A stretch of DNA of 64,000 nucleotides, from NCBI GenBank assembly GCA_026936325.1, contig JAPTHN010000011.1:3415001-3479000 (forward strand). The letters run 5' to 3'. A program made the position numbers and the translations under genes. Source of the DNA: Platynereis dumerilii. Taxonomy: Eukaryota; Annelida; Polychaeta; Phyllodocida; Nereididae. Of the stretch, positions 38,437-51,095 are shown in pieces. Numbering within the stretch: the first letter of the stretch is position 1; each line of letters opens with the position of its first letter. The notes under the pieces are model-generated. The model was not told the DNA's origin and made no database searches. It was given only the letters and a program-made list of their open reading frames with translations.

Positions 38437-39269
38437 CGATGCTGTAAGGTTATGGATCAAGAACATTTTCTTCCAGATGGACGCCTAGGTTGGTATTACA
38501 ACTATTTGGTTTCTACCTGATCTGGCAGATTTCTTGATCTGGATGTCTTATTGCTTCTGATTACATTTAGAAGATGACACAGAGAAATCTTCACTTTTGT
38601 TTGAATCACATTATAGATAAGACGCACAATTTCGGTAGATCCATGTGAGATTCGGGTTTGATCCCAATAAGATCATGGTTAGATCCCAATAAGATCCTGG
38701 TTTAAGCGGTTCAATGGCTTGTGAGTTGATCTTTAAGAAGTTGCTGCTGTGAAGTCTGAATATAAAAATCGAAAGATTGATAATGTAGATATTATGCGGG
38801 AATCTCATTTTAAGATGAAAATGGAACCTAAATTGAATTACATGGAGTTGGTATCAAAGGCTGATGGCAGAATTAACCAACTTCTGGGTCACAGCTCACT
38901 CAGAAGACCTAAAAAAGTTGCATCACAGAGGTTTAAGATTTACTTCAAGATTCTGCGCTGTGTAATTCAGCTGCATGCTGAAATGATTATAATGAAAGAT
39001 GCTGTTTACACACTTGGAATATTCTGTGTTATTTAAAATGCCTGGCCAAGAAATTGTCCAAATAATTGGGTATTCGTAGGATCTTTCCTGTTGGGTAAAC
39101 CCGCATTAAAAGAAAGGGCACACTTGACGTTGGTCACCAGTGTATACTTTACTTTTGAACATTCCAATATAATGTAATGATTATTCCATGCTGCGACAGT
39201 TTTAGAGATGTTATAAATTAATAAGTTTATTTTGCAAGATATCGTTCTCTTTCTTGTTTTTTACTCTCG

Positions 39270-39487
39270 ATATTATTGTGCCTATGTGTTCAACAGTTTC
39301 CACAAGTCTTCACTTCTGACATAATCATTTAGGTGGCTACTGAGCAGCCGTCCATCTGGGCCAATCTGGTAGTCCCCTTCATCACCTTGTAAATGTAAAC
39401 ATCCTCATCTAATATCCATCCCTCATTTATTTATTTTTCATGTAATGTGTATGGAAATAAACTGAATCTTGAATCTTGAATCTTGGA
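39270..39487 (+). mobile_element. 5'-truncated LINE 3' end, about 218 bp
   Basis: Units 5 and 6 read straight through (CTGCTCTCGCTTTCAACTGC), while unit 3 is interrupted after TCTCG, which is repeated after the insert (39265-39269 and 39488-39492). The insert ends AATAAACTGAATCTTGAATC with a repeated AATCTTG tail, the style of CR1/L2-like LINE ends. No protein remnant is seen. Confidence 0.75.
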
Positions 39488-40590
39488 TCTCGCTTTCAAC
39501 TGCTTGTGTTGTAATAGTATTTTCTCCACACTCCACATGATCTAGCACATCCATAATTCAGTGTGTGTTTCTTATGATTCAATGGCTGTTGTGCTTTTGA
39601 TTTACCTCGCATGGTCCTCGTGGTGATTGTAAGTCTTGGCTGCTTAGAAGTTGCTCTGTGCAGCTCTTCTTCCAGTCCTCTTGTATGATTACTCTGTGTT
39701 GGCTCAACCAAGATGGAGCACCTTTTCCTTCCTTCACCGGTCTGTGACTCTGTGTCTAAAGATCTTGTCTTTCTTTGCATCTCTGTGCATCTGGGGACTT
39801 CAATTGCACCTTGAGATGTGACGCACTCCGACAGGTTCTTCTGTCGCTCTGAGGTTTCAAAAACCAGTAGTGTGATTTTTACTATAGATATATTCGGTGC
39901 TGTTTGTTGTTTGTGGTGAACATGACAGATAATCTCTGTCTGATGTTTTTGTATTCTGAGATTTCAAATATAAGCGCTCGCTTCAAGTATACTCCCACAC
40001 CATGCTTGGTTGTTTCTAAAGTGTTTGTATTAAAATCGATTCTTTCCTCAGGAATGTAGCCTTTTGTCCAGTATACTATACTCTTCACTAATTTGTTCTG
40101 TTGTACAACAACCAAATGCCCAATCAATTATTGTGCAAATAAAGAAAGGGGGATTTTTTTTTCACTTTCCAGTAATTTTTGTTTGACGAACCAAACTGAA
40201 ATGTGTAGGTCACTAATACATTATGTTGTGAATAGAATTTGTGGTGTCTTGTTATTGGTATGGGCCTTTTTTTGCGAGGCCAGCATTCTTCCTTGTTTTT
40301 TGTTGTTGTTTTTGTCTGTTATGCAGAGATTCGTTGTGTGATAACATAGGTAAAAATGTAGTTTCTAGTTTTTTTTAAAATTTCGAATGGTGTTGTTTGC
40401 AGGTACTTTGACACACTTCCTACATACACGGTCCATTAATCGCGAGTAACTGTTATGAATAATAAAGGAGACCTGTACAATTATGTCAAAGTGAAACAGA
40501 TATGGATACGCATGTTTTATGTTGTTAATGATATTTATTTTATTGCACCTTGTGTTTAGCTGTGAAAGTACAACTTGTACACTGTATGTA

Positions 40591-41011
40591 CAAAAGTGAG
40601 TCCGAATAGAGACATTGTTTGAGTACAATATTTCAACCTTTATTTGGTCATCTTCAGGTACATAATGAGAGGGAATATTGATAGAGGAAGGTTATCACAC
40701 AGAAAACAAAAACAAACATACATGAAAAACTGTGAAAACAATGATGGTTTACAGAAATTGTCAGGAAAACTGTTAATTACCTAAACAAAACAAACTCTTT
40801 AGAGGCTTTTATTCCATGATTGAGGAGTGGGGCCTGCCTTCTGATGGCCAGAGCTTCTTTAAAAAGGAGCAGTGACTATCAATATTCCCTCTCATTATGT
40901 ACCTGAAGATGACCAAATAAAGGTTGAAATATTGTACTCAAACAATGTCTCTATTCGGACTCACTTTTGTACTTTATTATTTGAAATTATTCAGTGGAAC
41001 ATATGGATTTT
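40591..41011 (+). mobile_element. Retroelement remnant with 94-bp inverted ends; possible Penelope-like element
   Basis: A perfect 94-bp inverted pair (40591-40684 and 40876-40969) encloses about 190 bases, and about 40 further bases follow. A 12-bp direct repeat ACACTGTATGTA flanks the whole (40579-40590 and 41012-41023). Units 6 and 7 show the empty site. The right arm contains CCTGAAGATGACC, AAATAAAGG and GAAA, a combination common in Penelope-like elements, some of which carry hammerhead ribozymes. Inverted end fragments and variable-length target repeats also fit that group. No protein is present. It is a short, broken fossil, and the family call is tentative. Confidence 0.6.
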
Positions 41012-41033
41012 ACACTGTATGTATTAATTATAT

Positions 41034-41130
41034 CAGTGGTTTTCCTGTCCATTAGCCACACTCGCATTGGCTAATGCATCCTCCATGTGGCTAATGAAAA
41101 TTACATAATTTTTTCCTAGGAAAACCACTG
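41034..41130. mobile_element. hAT-like MITE, 97 bp
   Basis: Perfect 13-bp inverted ends CAGTGGTTTTCCT / AGGAAAACCACTG are flanked by the direct repeat ATTATAT (41027-41033 and 41131-41137). The CAGTGG terminus is typical of hAT elements, whose target duplication is normally 8 bp; only 7 are visible here. Units 6 and 7 lack it (TAATTATATTGAGTACC). Confidence 0.85.
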
Positions 41131-41237
41131 ATTATATTGAGTGCCTCGTTTGTCTTCTCCTAGAATTGTATCATATTTTACCTTTTCCAACTGTGCCTTT
41201 TATAAAAAGAAGTTCCATGTTCTTGACCCTTGTCATT

Positions 41238-41245
41238 TGACGTCA
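41238..41245. promoter_or_regulatory. Palindromic CRE, unit 4
   Basis: A perfect TGACGTCA sits in the context CATTTGACGTCAGAGGT. It is conserved in all three B halves. CREB/ATF-type binding is known for this word; use here is inferred. Confidence 0.45.
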
Positions 41246-41734
41246 GAGGTATTAATCTCCATGTTATTATCTTATCTGGCGACCTTTATTAACCACTTTT
41301 ATTAACACAATATTTGGTTGCCAGGGATCCACGAGTTCTGATGTCAGAAATGCAATAATCAATGTCTTTAATCTTGGGAGAGCTTCAGAAGGAGCTTGGG
41401 GAAGATTGCAGTTCCAAGTTTGGAGTATTTCATAGGCACACATTTCTGTCACCTCAGAATTATTTGATTTAATTAAAAGCAAGGGATTCTGGCAGTAACC
41501 TTATCTTTTCCTATTTAGTCTTGGCCTAAGTGCATTATAGTTTAGGAAATGGAAACCACCCGATTTCCTTATCGAATTGCATTAGCAAGCAGGTGCTGCT
41601 CAGTAATTATCAAGTGCTCTGTTTACTTATCAGACTTCCTTTTCAGAGATGGATCTGTATGTCCTTCTAAAACACCTGCAGTTTATCAGACTTGAATAAT
41701 GAAAATATATATTCATTCATGTTATTATAAGGTG

Positions 41735-42075
41735 GCCATTATGATTACATGGACAATAGTTTGGCAAAACTTGCCAAAGTTGATCTGGGCCTTTTCAACA
41801 TCACATGTTTAATTTCTTAAATGTGGTGATCACACAGGGCATGTCTTAGTTTCTAAGCTGGTGAGCATCTAGAATTTCTTTGACTAGTTACAACTTAAGA
41901 TTGTATACTTCATGACTTCCAGGTCAATGTTTGTTTCCTTTTGGAACTACTAATAAGTCTGATATATGTATTGTGTGCTTTCTTTGCGTTAATAAAGATG
42001 AATATCTTTGGGCAATTACTGGGCCATCATTTGTCACAGAGCTAACGGCTGTTGGGAGCAGGACGAGCTGACAAC
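41735..42075 (+). pseudogene. Decayed LINE-like stretch in B half, unit 4
   Basis: It is collinear with 60845-61190. The end reads LGNYW-ICHRANG in one frame, matching the corresponding part of the unit 7 copy; earlier parts are interrupted by stops. It is missing from unit 6, apparently by deletion. See the unit 7 entry for the basis of the LINE suggestion. Confidence 0.3.
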
Positions 42076-43912
42076 CCAATTGCTGGATTCTCTTATTTCT
42101 GCTTCCTTCCTTTTGACACTACTTTTGGACTAGTACAATTATAACTAGATGTGGTTAAAAAAAACTGAAGAACATTGTCTATCTTATGCAATACATTGTT
42201 ACATACTGCAGAGTGCTGGCTCATCATTGCATCGGCAGCCCTCTTATACCGATGCCGCTTGGTGAGTTGTTGTTGTGTTGTCTGGAGAGATGGTTAGCAT
42301 TTCGTGTTGCACTCCCGGTTGCTAATAGGCTTCATGACGGTATACTTGGTGCAATCTGAGATGTCTGGAAGGGATATTCTCTACCCACTCTGCATATACC
42401 ACTCCGCACTCTCCTGAATTGACATCGCAAATCACACCAGTCATGATATGCCATCCACCTCCGCCTATTATGCGTCCAAATATATTTTTGTTGGCTTCTG
42501 CTCATTCTGTGTGGCATTTTAGGGAATATGTTCCGATAATTCACTTGGCAAACTATAGAATCTGTAAAACTGATATATATGGAAGTTGATGCCAAATAAA
42601 TAACATTTGAACACATGTGGAGATCTGTTGTCGGAGATTTGACATTTACTAGAAATCTTGCAGGAATTGCCTTAAAATGGAGATGGCGATTGTTGTGACT
42701 AAGTGATTCACTCTATCTGTGGTCCATAGACTCATCTAATGACTCTAGTCTGTTGCTGGCGACCAACACAAATTGTGCAAATTTGCAATGAAAGGCACAT
42801 TGCGGCAGACACCCAGTCTCTATCACTTAGCTTTCTCTTTCAGCCATTATTGAGCCATCCATCTATAAATGTCTGCAAAGCTTCCTCAACTCCTCTGTTA
42901 ACTCAAACACTTGCAGTGTGGCCAAAGCTTCAACATATGTTCCTGCAAGTTCTTTTCCCAACCGAAGGACTCCTTCCAAAGTCCATGACATGTTTCACAC
43001 AGGTTCAGAAACTGTTTTCAAAGTATTGATGTTTTGACGTTGTGTACATTTCTAGATCTCGGTCAACTTCCCGAAATGCAAGTTGTTCCCCAAAATACAT
43101 ATTTTGCAAGTGCCTGTGGTAAAATTTTATTAGATTGCCTGTCAATAAATTCTCTCAGACGACACTTCACAAGGGAACGCAAGATGCCATTACGCAGAAC
43201 ATCTGTCTCCGTCTTGCTTTTTGGGGCCATCTTTTGAGGCCATCTTTGAGGCTGGAGATCCTGTCAGAGATGCTGGCAGTAATTAAATCAAGGAGATTCT
43301 TTGATCTGTCGATGGTCTCTCATCTCAAATTCCAACAACCTCTCTCCAAACAACTGCGGAAGACAGATAGCCATCTGAAGTTTGGCTGACAAAAATTCAA
43401 GTTTTCATGACGAACACAGCACAACTTTGTTTGCTTTTCCCTTTCGATCTTTCAACACACCCATCGCTGTGCCTATAGTACCAAGTATGCACACCTTACG
43501 GTTGATTGACTTAATAAGGCATTCATCAGTCATATATTATATCACACAGTTCATTCTGCCAGATGCAAGAACTTAACAATTATTTCCACTTCCAGAAATT
43601 GGACAAAGACTGGATAACCTGCCCTAGTTCTTTCATGGATAATCAGAGCCTGAGCAAGTCTTTTGATCAACTGACCATTGTTAGAATGGGCTCCAATGTT
43701 TTATGGTTGATTTCTTTGATCCATAAATTCTGGCCTTTTGCCGTGGATTTGAGGTCTTGCTGTGTTGATTATTCCACTTCTTGACTTCTCTACCCTTTAT
43801 CTTATTATTATATATATTCTCTGCTTGTGGTCTTTTCTCGTCCTCTCCTCTCAAATTCTCCCCTTCTTTTCTTTCTTTATTGTTTCTCCTTCTTATTTTC
43901 TCTTTAATCGTC

Positions 43913-44020
43913 CCAAACACGCCGTCTTTCTCAGTGGCCAATGGCCACGCGTCAGGCTGATCACGTCAGGCGACAACTCAATTCACGACTTCTTGGCGTA
44001 AGAGTTCATCTTTGCACACA
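43913..44020 (+). promoter_or_regulatory. CCAAT/CRE-half-site block, unit 4
   Basis: It reads AGTGGCCAATGGCCACGCG then GCTGATCACGTCAGGCG. The first, inverted CCAAT is altered (AGTGG), while the second and the half-CRE are kept. It is preceded by a shortened pyrimidine tract. Confidence 0.35.
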
Positions 44021-47000
44021 TTACCAACGCGCGCTGTGACATCCTGATGCTCTTGTCTGGTTTGCTTGTCACATTCCTCTTTTCAGATTTTGTTTCCTCT
44101 ACAAAAGACCCAAGAAATTAACGACCGACTTTTTTGCTCTTGAAAGAGACGTCAAGCACTTGGCTGGTGTTGTAGCGACATTCTTTCTCTCTCTGCTGTG
44201 ACAAGTGTGCTGACATTTATCTCGCTACCTTACTCCTTTAGGCATTATCAATAACATTCCTGTCAAATGTTCTATATTGCCAGGAGCCCTCCCAAGATTC
44301 TCAGGTCTTCTTATCACCATTATGAACCATGGGGATTACGTATGAAGGTCTTTTCAAACAGTTGTACATTCATTACGAGAGAAAAAGGATGTCACATATT
44401 GAACCATCTAGTATAAGATGCAAGAGTGTGAATTAATGATGTTTTCTATACATGCTTGTTTCTTCCCTGGTGTTGTAATTTGGACGGCAATTTCAATCAT
44501 CCTTCACCTGATTGATGTGTCCTCTTTCTGTCTTGAATAGCGGACCAAATGCATAAATGCAGTACGTAAAGCCCCAGTCGTATCCATTCCCTTGTTTGGT
44601 CATTGCCTCATTGGTTTAACTACCCGTTATTAGCATTCAGGTTGAATTCAGTCAATCCAAAAGATGAATACCTGATCTGGTGGATTTCTTTATCTGGATG
44701 TCGTAGTGCTTCAGATTACATTTAGAGGATGACACAGAGAAATCTTTACCATTGTTTGAATCACATTATAGATAAGATGCTCAATTCGGTTAGATCCATG
44801 TGGGATTGTGGTTGCAGCCCAATAAGATCCTGGTTAAAGCGGTTGTATGGCTTGTGAGTTGTTCTATAAGAAATTTCTGTTGTGAAGTCTGAACGTAAAA
44901 ATCGAAAGATTGATAATGTAGATATTATGCGGGATAAGCAGGATGTAATCTCATGAAATCTTGAATCTCATCACTGCAGCTCTTAATCTCATTTTAAGAT
45001 GAAAATGGAACCTAAATTGAATTACATGCAGTTGGTATCAAAGGCTGATGGCAGAATTAACCAACTTCTGGGTCACAGCTCAATCAGAAGACCTAAAAAA
45101 GTTGCATCGCAGAGGTTTAAGATTTACTTCAAGATTCTGCTCCGGGTAATTCAGCTGCATGCTTAAATGATTATCATGAAAGATGCTGTTTACACACTTG
45201 ATATATTCTGTGTTATATACATGCATTGCCTGGCCAAGAAATTGACCAAATAATTGTTTATTTGACATGTTTGTCCTGTTGGTTAAACCCATCTTACAAC
45301 AAAGACATGCTTGACTTGGTCAATAGTATCTTCACAATACTTATCAATAAGTTACAAAATTTATAAAAAATTATGTTTATTTCGCATGATTTCTTTCTTT
45401 ATCAGCATTATCTCCCATATTGAGTTATTTCACTCTTTAGGCTGTTTTTGTTCCAATGGTGTTTCCTCCGCTCTCCACATGATCTTGCTTGTCCATAATT
45501 CAGTGTGTATTTCTTATGAATGAATGGCTCTTGTGCTTTTGATTTACCTTGCATGGTCCTCTGGGTGTCTTGTAAGTCTTGGCTGTCTGGCTGTTCCTCT
45601 GCTCAGTTCTTCTGTCCAGTTCTCTTGTCCGAATACTCTGTCGTTGCTTTACCAAGATGGAATAGCTTTTCCTTCTACCGCTGTCTGTGTCTTAAGTCTT
45701 TGTCGGCATTTCTCTGTGTCTGGGGACTTAAATTGGCCCTCAAGATGTGAAGCATTCCGACAGATTCTTCTGAAATAATGGGAAATGTTACAACAATATT
45801 CAAAATTAACAAAATTGTTTCTATAGTTTCTGACAAAAAGCTTTGGATAAAAATCATCTTGCATTCAGAGAATATTTTTAGGTTTCATGAAGATTAGATT
45901 GTTCTTCATGCACACAATATTCAATTGAAATCTGCATGCTTGCCGTTGCTTTAGCAGTGATAAGCTGGCTTGAGTGGTTGGTTAATAAAATAAAAATTTG
46001 TAAAAGAATATAGAGATTAATGCTTATGTACCTGTACCCTTTCATTTGAATATGGCCTTGTCATCATTTAACTTTCAGGATATACTTTTCACTCTGAATG
46101 TGAACGGCATCTCACCCTCATTGGTGCCTCCAAAACAGATTACAAGTGTCAGAGCAGAGCTCAAGGGTGGTCTCTTTAACAGCCTGATGCTGTTACCTTT
46201 TCCCAACTTATTTAATCTCCTCTCTCCTCCCCATCAGATATCTCCTCGGCTCTGGAGGTTATTCACATTTGTCTGATGCTGACAGCCAGATTGCTTTAAC
46301 AAAATGTGAACCTTCTATTTCTGGAATTGTGATCATTGCCTAATGTGCGTTTGGGCTTGACGTGACCTTCAGACGACACTGTCGACCTTCAAGCCTCCGC
46401 GGAGGAATCTCTTATTTATCGGGCTTATTTATCGAGCTTAACTTGCAGAACTTGGAGGTGGTTAAAGGTCCTCTGTGCAATCCTTCTTCTCCTCCGCGGA
46501 GATTTTAGGATTGTGTTATTTAGGAAGTAAAGCCTGTTTATATTGATAAAGGCCTTAGCGGTGTTATGCATGTGTGTGTACTGAGTTATGCATGTGTGTG
46601 TACTGAGATTCTTTGTCTTATGAAGCTTAACGTTAAGTCGCGAACCTTCGACAGTGTGAACGTCTCTCTCTTTTTTGTGAGATGAGAAGTTGTGTTAGCG
46701 CCTCTATCATAGTGGGGTGCATGTGGCTGCATATATATTCAATTCGGGGGCCTGCGTCGCATCCCCATCTTCAGTTTGCCCAGTCTTCTTCTGTCTGAAA
46801 TTGAGGAAATTTCAATATTTGAATATGTCAGATTCGTGCTGCTCATGCTGAATGAGGGATTGATGCTGCGTATGGAAGAGGAGAGGACAGAAGATGCATC
46901 CCGTGTGCCTCGATAGCTCCAGATGATGGATGCATTCCGTGTGGAATTCTGCATAACTGTCCAAACAGCTTCCTGCCCACATCCTGGCAATTGCTTCACT

Positions 47001-47359
47001 TTCTTCATATTGCTTATATTTCTTCAGATATAATCCTTCAAAATGCCTTAATGCACTTCCCTTAGTCCACCATTGAATATGCTGATTCATCACATGGACA
47101 GTGTTTCAGCAAGACAACTGAATTTGATCATTTCGCTTAATAAACGTCAAATCAGCTCTAAATATTTATGAGACGACTCTTGACCTTATTGGTTGTATGG
47201 TACCTCAATCTCATAATTAATGGCTGATGGAGAATTAAGAGGGAATATCAACGGTATTCAACACAATAAGTTTACTAATTAGCAATGCATTGGCTCATGT
47301 ATGTGAGTGACATTTTCTCTTCACCATTTACGTGACGCGAATAGAATTCTGTTAGCTTT

Positions 47360-48165
47360 TCTTGGTGGTCGACGGTTCTTGCTAAGCAGGTGCCTCGGAA
47401 ATGAGACAGTGAATGAACAGCCATCCCCTCTTAGTAGCTGACTTGGCTACATCCCGTATTGAACTATGAACCATTTGCACTGTGTAGGTCTTATCTGGGT
47501 CCTTGAACCATGGAACTCACACCTGCCCTTTTCATGCAATCACGGCACATGACCTCCGTAGCAGCTGCCGCATTAATGAGCCATATTTGTATTCATCGCC
47601 ATAAATTGGGAGTGAAAGACTTGGCCAGGCATCTGGCAGATTAACTCCTCCCCAGAGCAGCATCAGAAATGGCCCCAGGACCAGAAATGGCCCCCAGGAG
47701 GAGCTGCAGAAAGAGCTGGGGGAATAGGCCGTCTCGTAAGCCGGGAGCGGTGTGTTGAGGAGTGTTGTGGTTCCGTGGGGAGGGGAGGGCACAACGAGCC
47801 ACAAGGGGTCAATACGGAGGTCGGCACCCACACCTAGCCATTCAGGGTCTTTTATGAGGTCCTTCATGACATGCAGCTCCTTTATTGGCATGGCAACACG
47901 CTTGGCAACACGCATAGCAACATGCAGCACATCCATCACAAGGGGGCGGCCGACATCTTCATTCATTGAATCATTGCCGCAGCAACTGATGGTTTCCTTG
48001 ACACTAATGATGGTAATCGCGGGTAATAGCTGCATCAGCTTCCAAATGCCGCAGTGCCCCAAATGTCTCCTTCACCCAATTGCTTCAGTCACCCTGGCCC
48101 TTTACTTTTGCAGGGGCCTGGAGGTGGTTCTGACATGACTCTGCCTAACTGAGGTCTCATATCGA
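47360..48165. promoter_or_regulatory. GC-richer conserved module of A, copy in unit 5
   Basis: It is collinear with the modules of units 1-3. A minus-strand frame of 176 codons is open here (47532-48062) only because two single-base differences from units 1-3 remove stops at the two ends of a roughly 100-codon shared stretch. No family is recognised. I regard the frame as chance. Confidence 0.3.
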
Positions 48166-50992
48166 TGTGCTTCTCCCTCACATACGGATTTGTTTGTTGG
48201 CCTTACTTTCTCTTTCTTCAATAGATTTCTGAAGGGAATCTTCATTTAGCTTTATTTATGATTGATGTAGCAAGTTACAATGTAATCACTGCTAATGGAT
48301 TGTTTATCTAATTAATTTTTTTGGGTCATTAATATCTTGGCAATGTTGTAAAGGACTTGCTAGTGTCTGAGATGGGTGTTTCAGCCAGGACGTCTGTGTT
48401 TGTCTATAATTATATCCATCCCAAATCCTAAGAAGTCATATTTATCCTAAGAAAGCCATGATATCATTGACTTAGAGTTGCTATCACAAAACAAAGCTGA
48501 GGAATAAGACATTGTTTTTGGCGAATAATGGCCGCAAAATTCTGCGAACTTGAACTTGTATTAGAAACCTTCCTGAAACTGAAGAATGACTATTTGGTCC
48601 ACTGGCAAGACCAGTACAACTACAATTGGTGGTGGATTAACATTTTTTAAAACTTAGTCTATCCTATGCAATGTATTGTTAAATACTGCAGAGAACCAGC
48701 TGATATTTGCATGGATAGCCCTCTTATACGGATGCCGCATGTTGAGTTGTTGTCGTGTTCCCTGGAGAGATGGTTAGCATTTCGTGTTGCACTCCTGGTT
48801 GCTAATAGGCTTCATGACGGTATACTTGGCGCAATCTGAGATGTCTGGAAGGGATATTCTCTACCCACTCTGCATGCACATACCACTCCGCACTCTCCTG
48901 AATTGACATCGCAAATCACACAAGTCACGAGATGCCATTTATTATGCCATCCACCTTCGCTTATTACGCATCCAAATATACTATTGTTGGCTTCTACAGA
49001 CGCTGTGTGGCATTTTAGAGAATATGTTTCGATAATTCACTTGGCAAACTATATAATCTGTAAAATTGATATATATATTGAATTTGATACCAAACAAATA
49101 ACATTTGAACACAAGTGGAGATCTGCTATCAGAGATTTTGACATTTTCTAGAAATCATACACAATTGCCTTTAAATGTAGATTGCGATTGTTGTGACCAA
49201 CTAATTCACTCTATCTGCAGTCTGTACTGCCCATCTAGTGACTCTAGTCTGTTGCTGGCGACTGACAAAAATTGTGTAAATTTGCAATGAAAGGTACATT
49301 GCGGCAGACACCCAGTCTCTATCACTTAGCTTTCATTTCCTCTGGCACAATTACCAGTGAATGGCATTAAACGGCCTTCCTCCCTTTCCCCTCTCCCTCT
49401 CTGGTGCATCGTGGTGATATGCTTGTGGATTTCAGCACCTTTCTCTCCCTGGCATGTGTGATAAAGCTGCAAACTGGCGTATTGACGCACTGCCCTTAGC
49501 CTTTGGCCATACGGCTCCATATTTGGCTCTGCACAAAGCCAGATTTGTCATATTTGGGGATTGTTGTGGATCTCATTTCACAGTGGCAATAGAGACGTTC
49601 TCTCAATCTAAACGTCATTTGTTGTGGGCTTTTTATATCGGACAAACCTGTTGTATGTTGTGACTTTTTGTTTCCTCCTGATGAGCTAATCGTGTGTCTC
49701 TGTTTCCTGCAATCCTTGGTGGGGCTGAGTAATTTCAATGGGAGATTCGGTCAGATTTTCTGGTGATGCAAGGGACCTTTGAAGCTGTGAGGTACAAGCA
49801 TTGAACATTCCACTTCAAAGGTTTGCTGGAGTGCAATAAAAGCAGACAGCAGTTATTGCACTGTTGGTCTTTTTCTCTGACTGCCATTATTGAGCCATCC
49901 ATCTATTAATGTCTTCAAAACTTCCTCAACTCCCCTGTTTACTCAAACACTTGCAGGATGGCCAAAGCTTCAACATATGTTGCTGCAAGTTCTTTTCCCA
50001 ACCGAAGGACTCCTTTCAAATTGAGCACTCACTGACTGCAATGACCGAGTCCGTGACATATTTCACCCAGGTTCAGAAACTGTTTGGATGAACATCTAAC
50101 TTCTTCAAAGTATTGATGTTTTGACGTTGTGTACATTTCTAGATCTCGGTCAACTTCCCGAAATGCAAGTTGTTCCTCAGAAACGTATTTTACAATTGCC
50201 TGTGGTAAAATTTTATATTGCCTGGCAATAAATTCTCTTAGACGACACTTCACAAGAGACCGCAAGATGTCATTACACAGAGCATCTGTCTCTATCTTGC
50301 TTTTTGGGGCCATCTTTGAGGCCATCTTTGAGGCTGGAGCTCCAGTCAGAGATGCTGGCAGTAATTAAATCAAGGAGATTCTTTGATCTGTCGATGGTCT
50401 CTCATCTCAAATTCCAACAACCTCTCTCCAAACAACTGCGGAAGACAGATAGCCATCTGAAGTTTGGCTGACAAAAATTAAAGTTTTCATGACGAACACA
50501 GCACAACTTTGTTTGCTTTTCCCTTTCGATCTTTCAACACACCCATCGCTGTGCCTATAGTACCAAGTATGCACACCTTACGGTTGATTGACTTAATAAG
50601 GCATTCATCAGTCATATATTATATCACACAGTTCATTCTGCCAGATGCAAGAACTTAACAATTATTTCCACTTCCAGAAATTGGACAAAGACTGGATAAC
50701 CTGCCCTAGTTCTTTTATGGATAATCAGAGTCTGAGCAAGTCTTTTGATCAACTGACCATTGTTAGAATGGGCTGCAATGTTTTATGGCTGATTTTTTTA
50801 TTATCCATAATTTCTGGCCTTTTGCCGTGGATTTGAGGTCTTGCTGTGTTGATTATTCCACTTCTTGACTTCTCTACCCTTTATCTTATTATTATATATA
50901 TTCTCTGCTTGTGGTCTTTTCTCGTCCTCTCCTCTCAAATTCTCCCCTTCTTCTCTTTATTGTTTCTCCTTCTTATTTTCTCTTTTATCCCC

Positions 50993-51095
50993 CAACACAC
51001 CGTCTCTCTCCTTGGCCAATGGCTGAGCGTCAGGCTGATCACGTCAGGTGCCAACTCAATTCACGACTTCTTGGAGAAAGAGTTCATCTTTGCAC
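50993..51095 (+). promoter_or_regulatory. CCAAT/CRE-half-site block, unit 5
   Basis: It has CCTTGGCCAATGGCTGAGCG, then GCTGATCACGTCAGGTGCC. The central CCAAT and the half-CRE are kept, while the following ACGCG is lost. Confidence 0.35.

Larger units (their letters stand above)
32665..39834. repeat. Array unit 3, type A, followed by a B-type tail
   Basis: The A half begins at a deletion junction at 32664 and runs to about 35545; the C core runs to 39834. After AAATTGTCCAAATAATT (near 39064) it carries the tail version that precedes B units, and unit 4 is indeed type B. A LINE fragment (39270-39487), an expanded pyrimidine minisatellite (37745-37832) and a G run (38425-38436) are private to this unit. 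Confidence 0.85.
39835..45763. repeat. Array unit 4, type B, followed by an A-type tail
   Basis: The B half runs from 39835 to about 42200 and the C core to 45763. It includes the palindromic CRE at 41238-41245, a retroelement remnant (40591-41011), a MITE (41034-41130) and a decayed LINE-like stretch (41735-42075). In the C core a segment of about 90 bases after the TTAGCTTTC word is missing. The tail is the version found before A units, and unit 5 is type A. The C core from about 43380 to 44600 is nearly identical to that of unit 5. Confidence 0.85.

Noticed and set aside
47532-48062. Minus-strand frame of 176 codons in unit 5
   Set aside because: In units 1-3 the same stretch is closed by stops at both ends of about 100 codons and is shifted by indels in units 1 and 3. 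No family resemblance; the length in unit 5 comes from two chance substitutions.
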